The position numbers and the translations under genes are program-made. The notes below the pieces were generated by a model. That model was not told the DNA's origin and made no database searches. It saw nothing but the letters and a program-made list of their open reading frames with translations. Source: Candidatus Melainabacteria bacterium (GTDB lineage Bacteria; Cyanobacteriota; Vampirovibrionia; 2-02-FULL-35-15). From it: DNA of 64,000 nucleotides. Shown piece by piece: positions 9,807-18,247 of this stretch. Every line of letters begins with the position of its first letter. Within the stretch, counting starts at the first letter, position 1. The stretch spans positions 79,971 through 143,970 of the forward strand of contig JACQBQ010000018.1 in the NCBI GenBank assembly GCA_016201905.1. Direction: 5' to 3'.

Positions 9807-10901
9807 ATGACTTATCTTGTTTCAAATCCTAAATATAAAAGACGAAAATCAAAAAGACTTTTTGTTGGTTCTGTTCCAATTGGTGGTGATGCACCAGTAG
9901 TAATCCAGTCAATGACTACGACAGATACAAGGGATGCTGAATCTACATTAAGACAGATAAATGAACTTTATGATGCTGGTTGTGAAATAGTTCGAGTTGC
10001 AGTTCCTGATAAAGAAGCTGCAGCTAGGCTTGGTGAAATAAAAAATAAATCTCCTATTCCTGTAATTTCTGATATTCATTTTGACTGGCGTCTTGCCCTT
10101 GAAGCAATTAGACAGGGCGTTGATGCTCTTCGCTTAAATCCTGGAAATATTGGAGAACATAGTCGTGTAAGAGAAGTAGTAAGTGCTGCTAAAGAAAGAA
10201 AGATTCCTATAAGAATTGGAGTAAATGCTGGTTCGCTTGATGCAAAATGGGGTTCTACTTATGGTGCTGATAGAGTTCATGAAGCAATGGTGGCTAGTGC
10301 TCTTGAGCATGTAAAAATTTTAGAAGACCTGGACTTTGATTTGATAAAAATTTCCTTAAAAGCATCGGATGTTCCGGTAATGCTAGAAGCTTATCGTCTC
10401 ATGGCAGAAAAAGTTGATTATCCCCTTCACCTTGGTGTTACAGAAGCAGGAACTCCAAAAGGTGGTACGATTAAATCATCAGTAGGTATTGGAACGCTTT
10501 TAGCTGAAGGGCTTGGAGACACTATCAGAGTGTCTTTAACAGGGGATCCTGTCAATGAGATTGAAGTTGCAAAGGGTATTTTAAAATCTCTTGGCTTAAA
10601 ACATGAAGGATTAAATTTGGTTAGTTGTCCAAGTTGTGGCCGTATGGAATTAAATGGTTTTGAAGAAATGGCTAAAACAATTGAAGAAAAATTAAAAAAA
10701 TTAAAAAAACCAATTACTGTTGCTGTTATGGGCTGTGTAGTAAATGGTCCGGGGGAATCAAAAGCAGCAGATATTGGTATTGCTGGCGGTAATGGCAAAG
10801 GAGTAATTTATAAGAAAGGTGAAGTGTTTAAAGTATTACCTGAAGAAAAACTGCTGGATACTTTGCTAGAAGAAATAGATAAGATGGTTGTAGAGGCTTG
10901 A
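9807..10901 (+). CDS. ispG: 4-hydroxy-3-methylbut-2-enyl diphosphate synthase (flavodoxin)
   Basis: VIQSMTTTDTRD, CPSCGR, GCVVNGPGE motifs of IspG/GcpE. Confidence 0.95.
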   Translation: MTYLVSNPKYKRRKSKRLFVGSVPIGGDAPVVIQSMTTTDTRDAESTLRQINELYDAGCEIVRVAVPDKEAAARLGEIKNKSPIPVISDIHFDWRLALEAIRQGVDALRLNPGNIGEHSRVREVVSAAKERKIPIRIGVNAGSLDAKWGSTYGADRVHEAMVASALEHVKILEDLDFDLIKISLKASDVPVMLEAYRLMAEKVDYPLHLGVTEAGTPKGGTIKSSVGIGTLLAEGLGDTIRVSLTGDPVNEIEVAKGILKSLGLKHEGLNLVSCPSCGRMELNGFEEMAKTIEEKLKKLKKPITVAVMGCVVNGPGESKAADIGIAGGNGKGVIYKKGEVFKVLPEEKLLDTLLEEIDKMVVEA

Positions 10902-11008
10902 TATATCAAGTCTTCAAGTTGTATTACATTGAACAATTTAATTTTTTTAGGTATTATTAAATACTCTGAAACAAGTAAAGAAGTTTAAGATTGTTTGAGA
11001 TAAGTAGA

Positions 11009-11097
11009 CTGAGCGAAGGATGAGTCCACTGCGGTGAGCAATATCCTGAGCGTCGGGAAGGAAAAGGAAAAATCATGTTTGATCCATGATTTTTCCG
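11009..11097 (+). promoter_or_regulatory. Repeated structured leader element, copy 1 (upstream of rpmE)
   Basis: CTGAGCGAAGGAT...GCGGTGAGCAATATCCTGAGCGTCGGGAAGGAAAAGGAAAAATCATG-TTTGATC-CATGATTTTTCCGG; 12-bp terminal stem; related copies at 13474, 53563, 60539. Confidence 0.7.
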
Positions 11098-11107
11098 GTA
11101 TAAAAAA

Positions 11108-11311
11108 ATGAAAGAGAAAATACACCCACAATATCACAGGCTAGTTGCTACATGTATCTGTGGCAATGAAATCGAAATTGGTTCTACAAGAGCAGAAATA
11201 AGAGTAGAAATTTGTAGCGCATGTCACCCTTTCTATACAGGTACGCAAAAAATCCTTGATTCAGAAGGTCGTGTTGATAGATTCCAAAAGCGTTACGGTA
11301 CAAAGAAATAA
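11108..11311 (+). CDS. rpmE: 50S ribosomal protein L31
   Basis: MKEKIHPQYH, CICGNEIEIGST, CSACHPFYTGTQKILDSEGRVDRFQKRY. Confidence 0.95.
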   Translation: MKEKIHPQYHRLVATCICGNEIEIGSTRAEIRVEICSACHPFYTGTQKILDSEGRVDRFQKRYGTKK

Positions 11312-11320
11312 ATTTTCCAT

Positions 11321-11596
11321 TTGAAACAAAAATCAAAAGTAGAAATATATACTTGGGATCATTGTCCTTATTGTCAAAAGACAATTCAACTTTTTGATAA
11401 TAAAGGCATTAAGTATACCCGGTACAGAATAGATGGGGATGAAGTAGCAAGAGAAAAGATGTCTATCAGGGCAGGTGGTAGAAAGACTGTTCCACAGGTA
11501 TTTGTTGATGATAAGCATATTGGTGGTTGTGATGATACTCATGTGCTAGACAGTAAGGGTGAACTAGATAAGTTAATCTTTGAAAAGGCAACTTAA
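11321..11596 (+). CDS. grxC: Glutaredoxin 3
   Basis: WDHCPYCQKTIQLFDNKGI, TVPQVFVDDKHIGGCDD; TTG start. Confidence 0.93.
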   Translation: MKQKSKVEIYTWDHCPYCQKTIQLFDNKGIKYTRYRIDGDEVAREKMSIRAGGRKTVPQVFVDDKHIGGCDDTHVLDSKGELDKLIFEKAT

Positions 11597-11613
11597 TTTT
11601 AAAAATTAGAAAA

Positions 11614-12441
11614 ATGAAAAAAAGCTTCGGACAGCATTTATTGACTGATAAAAATTACTTAAAAAAAATTCTTAATGAAATGGATTTAAAACGAGATGAT
11701 AGTGTCTTAGAAATTGGTTCTGGGACTGGTCTTTTAACTTGTCTTTTGGCTCAGAATTCAAAAAAAGTTTTTGCTGTTGAACCTGAAAAAGGTATTTTGA
11801 AAAAACTGAAAGAAAATCTTGCGGTAAACAATGTAAAAAATGTTGAAATTGTTGAAGCTGATTTCTTAGATTTGGATTTAACTGAAATGTTAAATAGTTC
11901 GGGTATTGTTGTAGGTAATATTCCATACAATATTACTTCAAAAATATTGATTAAATTGTTTGGTGAGATTGATAAGCCTGTACCTCATATAGGATTATTA
12001 AAGAGAGTATATTTAATGCTGCAATATGAAGTAGCTAAGCGAATTGTTTCAAGTCCCAATACAAAAGACTATAGTCCTTTAACATTATTAGTTCAGTATT
12101 TTTCCTGTCCTAAAATATTATTTAAAGTTCCAAGAGGTGTATTTTACCCTGTGCCAAGGGTTGACTCAGCTTTTGTGAGATTAGACATTAAAAAAAATCT
12201 TCAAACGATTAAAAATCCTTCATTGTTGAAAAATGTAATTAGAATTAGTTTCCAGCAAAGGAGAAAAAAAGTTATTAATGCTTTAAGCAAACTATGTGAG
12301 AATAAGGACCTTTTGGGAGAAATTTTTACTAAGCTGCACTTAGATCATAATTTAAGAGCAGAGAACCTTGAGTTTGAAAAGTTTTTAGCTATATCAGATA
12401 TTTTAGACGTCAGTAATTACAGACATGCCTCGATTTTTTAA
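11614..12441 (+). CDS. rsmA: 16S rRNA dimethyladenosine transferase
   Basis: KKSFGQHLLTDKNYLKKI, VLEIGSGTGLLT, VGNIPYNITS, FYPVPRVDSAFVRL. Confidence 0.95.
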   Translation: MKKSFGQHLLTDKNYLKKILNEMDLKRDDSVLEIGSGTGLLTCLLAQNSKKVFAVEPEKGILKKLKENLAVNNVKNVEIVEADFLDLDLTEMLNSSGIVVGNIPYNITSKILIKLFGEIDKPVPHIGLLKRVYLMLQYEVAKRIVSSPNTKDYSPLTLLVQYFSCPKILFKVPRGVFYPVPRVDSAFVRLDIKKNLQTIKNPSLLKNVIRISFQQRRKKVINALSKLCENKDLLGEIFTKLHLDHNLRAENLEFEKFLAISDILDVSNYRHASIF

Positions 12442-12693
12442 GCCAATAGCGTTGTATAATTCTAATTCTCTTATTTTCTTTTCTGCATTTATTATTGCTT
12501 GTGCTATGTTAAGTGCATCTTGTGCTTTTTCTTGAACAGTGCGTCTTGGATCGGACAATTTTTTCTTGGCTTCATCCATGTATTCATCTGTTGCTTCTTG
12601 AACAATAAATAAAACCTGTTTTAACTTTTCAGGATCTTTTAGAACCTTGCTTGCTTGATTGTCTTTTGCAAAATGTTTTAATAGTTTTGACAT
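12403..12693 (-). CDS. Hypothetical 96-aa helical protein
   Basis: ORF 7 bp downstream of the 12700..13200 gene on the same strand; 39-bp tail overlap with rsmA. Confidence 0.6.
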   Translation of the reverse strand: MSKLLKHFAKDNQASKVLKDPEKLKQVLFIVQEATDEYMDEAKKKLSDPRRTVQEKAQDALNIAQAIINAEKKIRELELYNAIGLKNRGMSVITDV

Positions 12694-12699
12694 TGATTT

Positions 12700-13200
12700 T
12701 TATACGTTGCCTCCTATGAATGCTTCTATAATTCTTGCTGCGACATCAACTGTATCTGGATCGAAATTTTTATTTCTAGAATATCTATTGCGAATATTTG
12801 TTGCTATTTGTGCAGCAGCACCAGTAATGCTTCCTTCTCTGTGAGCGCGGGTAGATGAAGTTGCAGCTTGGCTCAATATCTGTACTTGTTTTGGAGCAAG
12901 GTTGACTTGTTGGTTTGTTGAGGCTTCAAAACCTGCTTCAAATATTAACCTTGCAGTGTCTCCTATTAAACTTCTAGCGGCATTTATAACTCTTATTATT
13001 ATGTCTGCAGTAGTTGTGCGTGTAGGTGTAGGTGTAGGTGGTGCTTGTCTTGTTACCTGAGTTTCCGCATCTTTTTCTTCTGTAGTTTGTGGATGAGTCT
13101 CTGCTCTTTTAGTTTTTTCTTGTTGCTTAATATTACGAACTTGCTGGGCCGCCAGAGCACGTGCAGCATTTGATAATGGATTGTTCGGATTTACTGGCAT
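12700..13200 (-). CDS. Hypothetical 166-aa protein with Pro/Thr-rich linker
   Basis: ORF with N-terminal Ala/Gln helix, linker APPTPTPTRTTT, C-terminal helical domain; no family recognised. Confidence 0.6.
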   Translation of the reverse strand: MPVNPNNPLSNAARALAAQQVRNIKQQEKTKRAETHPQTTEEKDAETQVTRQAPPTPTPTRTTTADIIIRVINAARSLIGDTARLIFEAGFEASTNQQVNLAPKQVQILSQAATSSTRAHREGSITGAAAQIATNIRNRYSRNKNFDPDTVDVAARIIEAFIGGNV

Positions 13201-13473
13201 AAAAAAGTAGAGTACTTAAGGAACCTCTTTCTCCTTATAGCCGTACAGTTTAGTGGTTTAGACTAAGAATTGGTAAAGAAGTGTAATTGTAAAAATATTT
13301 TAGGTCTAACCCTTGATTTAAAGCAGAGTTCTAATGTTTTCTAACTTTAGATATATTTTTTAATTTATTGTGAATAATTAAGATGAGATTAAACATAGTT
13401 ATGATTTAACCAAACGCTATCTTTTATTGGTTAGTTTATAGGATAAATGGACATAGATAAATTATAAAGCAAA

Positions 13474-13541
13474 TAAGCGAAGAATATTCTGGTGAGGAAT
13501 ATTCTGAGCGTTAGGAAGGAAAAGGAAAAGGAAAAGTCTTG
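13474..13541 (+). promoter_or_regulatory. Repeated structured leader element, copy 2 (divergent, upstream of flhB-like gene)
   Basis: TAAGCGAAGAATATTCTGGTGAGGAATATTCTGAGCGTTAGGAAGGAAAAGGAAAAGGAAAAGTCTTG; same core as copies 1, 3, 4. Confidence 0.6.
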
Positions 13542-13659
13542 TGAGAACTAAACTTTTTAATGAAGCGAGTCTTGATCCAATTTATTTAGGCAAGCCGAGT
13601 GCTTTGTGGAAAGCTGGTTCGAGGAGCAACGTCACCGCAGAACCAGCGGAGTAAAAAAC

Positions 13660-14739
13660 ATGGCTGATCAAGAAGCCGGTGATAAGCAGTTTGATGCTAC
13701 ACCGCATAAATTAAGAGAAGCTCAAAAAAAAGGACAGGTTTTTAAAAGCAAAGACCTTACTCAGCTTGTTACTTTTATTGTTGGTTTTTTTATGATTTAT
13801 TACAATGTGGGTTTTATTTGGGAAAACTTTGCAAGATTATTTAACACTCTTTGGAGAGAGATTCCTCATAAATCGCTTTCAGCAATTGGTGGTGGATATA
13901 TTTTTTATGAAAGTTGGCATTGTATAGTTGTTATTATTGTCCCGTTGTTACTGGCTCTTTTGGCAACAGCGCTTGTGGTGGAGTTTTTCCAAGTCGGACC
14001 AATTTTCACGACTGAAACTATGAAATTTGATCTTGCTAAGCTTAATCCATTTGAAGGTTTTAAAAAGGTTATTTTCAATGTCAGATCATTGTTTGAATTA
14101 GTTAAGTCTGTTTTTAAAGTAAGTGTTTTAGGATACATTGCATTCTTAAGTTTAAAGAGATATATGCCTGAACTTTTGGGTCTTGTTGAAGTAAATAACA
14201 GGTTTGCTTCAATCGCAATACTAGGAAAAGTATTTTATGATTTTGCAGTTAAAAGTGTAATCTTTTTGTTGATCATATCAATCCTTGATTATCTCTTTCA
14301 AAGATGGAGATATATGAATGATCAAAAAATGACATTTAAAGAATTAAAGGATGAATTTAAACAAACTGAAGGTGATCCTTTGGTTAAATCTATGAGACGT
14401 CAGAGACAGCAACAAATTGCCTATGGTCAAATGATGGCGCAAGTTAAAGAAGCAGATTTTGTTGTGAAAAATCCAGATCATATTGCTATGGCATTAAAAT
14501 ATGATTCACAGATGAATCAAGCACCAAAAGTTTTAGCTAAAGGGTCGGAGTTGATTGCTGAGCAGATAATTGAGATTGCAAAAGAATACGGAATTCCTAT
14601 TGTAGAAAATATACCATTGGCCAGGGCATTGTTTCGCCTTGTCAGGGTTAATCAGGAAATCCCAGCTGAGCTTTACAGAGCTGTAGCTGAGGTGCTTCTA
14701 TTTGTCTATCAATTGCGTGGGAAGGAGCAGTTTCGTTAA
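13660..14739 (+). CDS. flhB: FlhB/SctU-family type III secretion export apparatus protein
   Basis: ATPHKLREAQKKGQVFKSKDL; VKNPDHIAMALKYD cleavage region; IPIVENIPLARALF. Start moved from ORF start 13606 to the FlhB-like ATG at 13660 (GGAG RBS). Confidence 0.88.
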   Translation: MADQEAGDKQFDATPHKLREAQKKGQVFKSKDLTQLVTFIVGFFMIYYNVGFIWENFARLFNTLWREIPHKSLSAIGGGYIFYESWHCIVVIIVPLLLALLATALVVEFFQVGPIFTTETMKFDLAKLNPFEGFKKVIFNVRSLFELVKSVFKVSVLGYIAFLSLKRYMPELLGLVEVNNRFASIAILGKVFYDFAVKSVIFLLIISILDYLFQRWRYMNDQKMTFKELKDEFKQTEGDPLVKSMRRQRQQQIAYGQMMAQVKEADFVVKNPDHIAMALKYDSQMNQAPKVLAKGSELIAEQIIEIAKEYGIPIVENIPLARALFRLVRVNQEIPAELYRAVAEVLLFVYQLRGKEQFR

Positions 14740-14907
14740 AATCAAGCTGACATTTAGAATTTCTTATCTTGAATTAGATAAAAAATTTAAATAGAGCAAC
14801 TAATTAAGCAAATGAAGTATTATTTAAAATTAGGCGTAAATAAAATGCCAGAGCAGGGTATTAATTTATAAAGAAGAGAGCAAGAGCTTTTTTCTAAATA
14901 TAAAAGA

Positions 14908-15684
14908 ATGAAAGCAAGCGAAGAAAAATATAAAAAAAATAAAAGAGTAGAGAAGGAAAGTCTGACTTTGGGAAAAGAAAAGCCTCCTGTATCTACTAAA
15001 GATCTTTTCATTGGTCCAGGCACAGGTACTAGTGAAGAAATTCTAAAGCAATACTTGCCAATAATAGAAATGGTCGTAAAAAAAGAATATAAAACAATAC
15101 CATCTTATCTGGCTGAGTATAGTGAATTAATTAATATTGGATTACTTTCAGTAAACAAGCTTCTTAAAGAAGCAGAAAAAAATAATAAGACTTATAATTC
15201 TAGCTACATTGCACAAGCAGTAAAGTGGGCAATTAAAGATGAACTGCGTTCTAAGTACAACTGGTATGGGGTTAAGCAGACACAAGCTAAAGAAAAAAGT
15301 TTTGAGAATGATACCGATGCTTATCCAAAGGAAATTGCTAGTGAGGGTGACTTGGGTAGCATGACCGAAGAAGAAGCTACTGAAAAAGTATTTGAAACAA
15401 TTTTGTATCTGGATGATTTTACGAGAGAAACGGTCTCTCAGGATCAGTTGACTACTGATGAGCTTGCAAAATTAGAACTTATGGAACTTAAAGCGGCTGT
15501 AAAAAGAGCTATTGACAAGCTGCCTCCAAAGCATAAGAAAGTAATTGAGCTGCGTTTCTATGAAGGTAAGCGAGGAAATGATATTGCATCCTGGCTTGGA
15601 GTGACACCATCAAGGGTTTCACATATGATTCAGGATGCTATAGAAAAAGTTCGACAGTCCTTGTTAAGTGAAGGCTTTAGCTAA
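14908..15684 (+). CDS. Sigma-70 family factor, FliA/sigma-28-like
   Basis: Region 4 LPPKHKKVIELRFYEGKRGNDIASWLGVTPSRVSHMIQDAIEKVRQSL; region 2-like YSELINIGLLSVNKLLKEA. Confidence 0.8.
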   Translation: MKASEEKYKKNKRVEKESLTLGKEKPPVSTKDLFIGPGTGTSEEILKQYLPIIEMVVKKEYKTIPSYLAEYSELINIGLLSVNKLLKEAEKNNKTYNSSYIAQAVKWAIKDELRSKYNWYGVKQTQAKEKSFENDTDAYPKEIASEGDLGSMTEEEATEKVFETILYLDDFTRETVSQDQLTTDELAKLELMELKAAVKRAIDKLPPKHKKVIELRFYEGKRGNDIASWLGVTPSRVSHMIQDAIEKVRQSLLSEGFS

Positions 15685-15700
15685 TTAACGAAAATCAAAA

Positions 15701-17188
15701 ATGACGGGATTTGGAAACAATTTATCGTTCAATATTTTGTCAGCCATAAAAAACATTGGCAAGCAGGCTAAAGAAGTGCTTAATAAGGAAATATTTAATA
15801 AAGCAAATCAGATTGAGCAAACTACCAAAAACATCCAGCAAGCTCAAGCTAATCTAAATCAGAATCCTGTTAATCAGAGTATAAGCCTGGCTGAAAACCA
15901 GTCTACACTGTTGACTAATAATGCTGCAAGCCAGGCTGCTTTAAATACTTCAAATCAACCACAGACGAATTTAAACTCTGACATAAAAAATATTTCTAAT
16001 ATTCAAGTAAAACCAACACCATCACAAGCTGAATTTCAAGGACCTAAAGACTTGCCTGCTTATGCTGGCATTGCAAATATGTCATTGAAGTCATGGATTG
16101 CTGGGCACGATAGCAAAAATCTTGTTAATGTGGAGCCGAGAGGAAAAGAGTTAACTACTACCCTTGAAGGGATTAAAGGATTTCAAAGACAAAACCAGGA
16201 AGGGTTTGATGGTGATTCTGAAAAAGGTAGAAATGCTAAGGGCTTAAAATTGCCTAACAGAAATAAAAATCTTCTTATTCTGTCACATATATTTTCAGAT
16301 ATTGAGCAATCTGGCTCACAGGAAACTGAATTGTTTGTCAATATCACTAATTTTAAAAAGTTGGGTTCATCCTTAAAAGAAAATGAAAGTAACTCTACAG
16401 AGGAGGAACTATATTCTGACATTAAGTTGGCCCCTCCGTTACCAAATGAACTTCAGAAGCTAGATAGCCTGGATCCAACGCAGATAAAATATTTGCACCA
16501 ACTGCTAGCCTTACCTTCAGAATTTCCTGAATGCCTTAGGTTGTTTGCAAAAGATAACATTGAAATTAATCCCAGGGATTTAAATTCTTTTCTTATGCAG
16601 AGGTTAGAACTTGCTCAAGGACAGATTTTTGGTGGAGACAAGTTTCTTAATAAAACAATTTCAGATTTTGTACCACTTTTAAAACATATAGATTTTCCTG
16701 TATTGCTTCCATTAATTTTACTTTATTATCCTTTGCCATTACCTAATATAAAAGAATTTGATTTTTTACATGAGTGGAGAAAAAAGAAAAAAGAAGCTAA
16801 TAAAGATCTCGATATAATTGCGTCCTGCGAAATATACTACTTATCAAAAATACGAGGTAGATTCCTGCTTAAGTTTTTGCTAAATGAAAAGCAGGAACTC
16901 TCTTTCGATGTTCAGACTTCTGCTGAGAATAATGGTATAGTTCAGGATTTGGAGGTGGCAGTTGCTGAAAGCATGTATTTGCTTGAAAAGCCTCCGCTGC
17001 TGACAGATTTAAATGTAATGTTAACTGAAGAAATTTATAAAGCTACAGACTTAGATGAAGAGTTGTCTATTGTGTCTACTGGTCCTTTAAGATTAGAAAT
17101 TGTGCTGGCAGTATACGCTGTATTGATTGCTTTAAATAAGCTAAATGATGAACCAGATCCATCTGGTTTAATTGAAATGAATGATTAG
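15701..17188 (+). CDS. Hypothetical 495-aa protein; possible FliK-like C-terminal region
   Basis: Gln/Asn-rich N-terminus, hydrophobic middle, C-terminal ...KIRGRFLLKFLLNEKQELSFDVQTSAENNGIVQDLEVAVAES; 16 bp after the sigma factor. Confidence 0.55.
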   Translation: MTGFGNNLSFNILSAIKNIGKQAKEVLNKEIFNKANQIEQTTKNIQQAQANLNQNPVNQSISLAENQSTLLTNNAASQAALNTSNQPQTNLNSDIKNISNIQVKPTPSQAEFQGPKDLPAYAGIANMSLKSWIAGHDSKNLVNVEPRGKELTTTLEGIKGFQRQNQEGFDGDSEKGRNAKGLKLPNRNKNLLILSHIFSDIEQSGSQETELFVNITNFKKLGSSLKENESNSTEEELYSDIKLAPPLPNELQKLDSLDPTQIKYLHQLLALPSEFPECLRLFAKDNIEINPRDLNSFLMQRLELAQGQIFGGDKFLNKTISDFVPLLKHIDFPVLLPLILLYYPLPLPNIKEFDFLHEWRKKKKEANKDLDIIASCEIYYLSKIRGRFLLKFLLNEKQELSFDVQTSAENNGIVQDLEVAVAESMYLLEKPPLLTDLNVMLTEEIYKATDLDEELSIVSTGPLRLEIVLAVYAVLIALNKLNDEPDPSGLIEMND

Positions 17189-17202
17189 AGACTGTAAAAC
17201 TT

Positions 17203-18138
17203 CTAGTTTGATCTTAAGGATTTAAATTTATCGTCTTGATTTGATTTAAGCTTATATTCTTGCCATTCGTCAAAGTTATTAAATGCTTCTTTTGCAACAG
17301 TATCATTTACTTTTGCATACCGCAAAGTTGTTCTGATGTCATTATGTCCGGCTAGTCTTTGCAACACAAATGAATCAATATGTCCTGCTCTTTCAGTGCA
17401 AAAGGTGTGTCTTAATTGGTGAATGGTAATTTGAGTGTTGTCGGAATTTAAAATATTTCTTGCAGCTTCCATAAACAACTGTCTTGCTCTTGCATATGAT
17501 AGCCTTTGTCCATGAGTTGTTACAAAAAGTGGACCGCTGCTTGGGTTTCCTCTTTCTTCTAAGTATTGAATTAATAATTTTTCTGTTTGTTTACTTAAAT
17601 ATGCTTGACGCGGTTGATTTCCTTTACCTTGTTTGATATGTATAGTGCCGTCATGAATGTCTTGGATATTTAAGTCTAATGCTTCACTTATTCTGGTACC
17701 GCTTGTATATAGCAGAGTAAACAACAGTCTTTCTCTAGTTGTTTGAGCATTTTTAAGTAATTTCTCTACTTGCTCTTTCCTTAAAGATCTTATAATTGAG
17801 CCTGGTGTTACTTCACCCATATCTTTGTTAGGCCTTCTCCTTGGAAGATTTTCCATGGGGTTTTCTTCAATTAATTTCTCCTGAAGGCACCATTCGAAAA
17901 ATCTGTGCAATGATGCATAGTGCCTGTTTTGAGTTGCAAGTGAAACTCTTTGTCCATATTTTGAAGTCAAATTGTCCAAATAGTTTTTTAATGTGTCTTT
18001 TGTTATGCTGTTTAAAGGAATATTTTCTAAGGTTTTTTCAAATCTATGTAGGTCAATTGTATAAGCTCGAAGCGTATCCCCATCTAAATTCAGACTTGAT
18101 AAATATCTTGTTGTTGATTCAAAAAGTTCTATTTGCAT
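17203..18138 (-). CDS. Tyrosine recombinase (XerC/XerD family)
   Basis: YTSGTRISEALDL, HQLRHTFCTE, LAGHNDIRTTLRYAKV catalytic motifs. Confidence 0.9.
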   Translation of the reverse strand: MQIELFESTTRYLSSLNLDGDTLRAYTIDLHRFEKTLENIPLNSITKDTLKNYLDNLTSKYGQRVSLATQNRHYASLHRFFEWCLQEKLIEENPMENLPRRRPNKDMGEVTPGSIIRSLRKEQVEKLLKNAQTTRERLLFTLLYTSGTRISEALDLNIQDIHDGTIHIKQGKGNQPRQAYLSKQTEKLLIQYLEERGNPSSGPLFVTTHGQRLSYARARQLFMEAARNILNSDNTQITIHQLRHTFCTERAGHIDSFVLQRLAGHNDIRTTLRYAKVNDTVAKEAFNNFDEWQEYKLKSNQDDKFKSLRSN

Positions 18139-18247
18139 AATTGCTTTTTATTTGAAACATTTATCTTAGACGGAAAACAAGGTAAATTAAGTTCCGAAAG
18201 GTTTACAAGTTAAATGTTATCTGAAGCTTATTGGATTCATTTATATG

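Noticed and set aside
10895-10912. CTTGATATATCAAG palindrome at the ispG stop
   Set aside because: Short AT-rich palindrome without T-tract; could be a weak terminator but not supportable.
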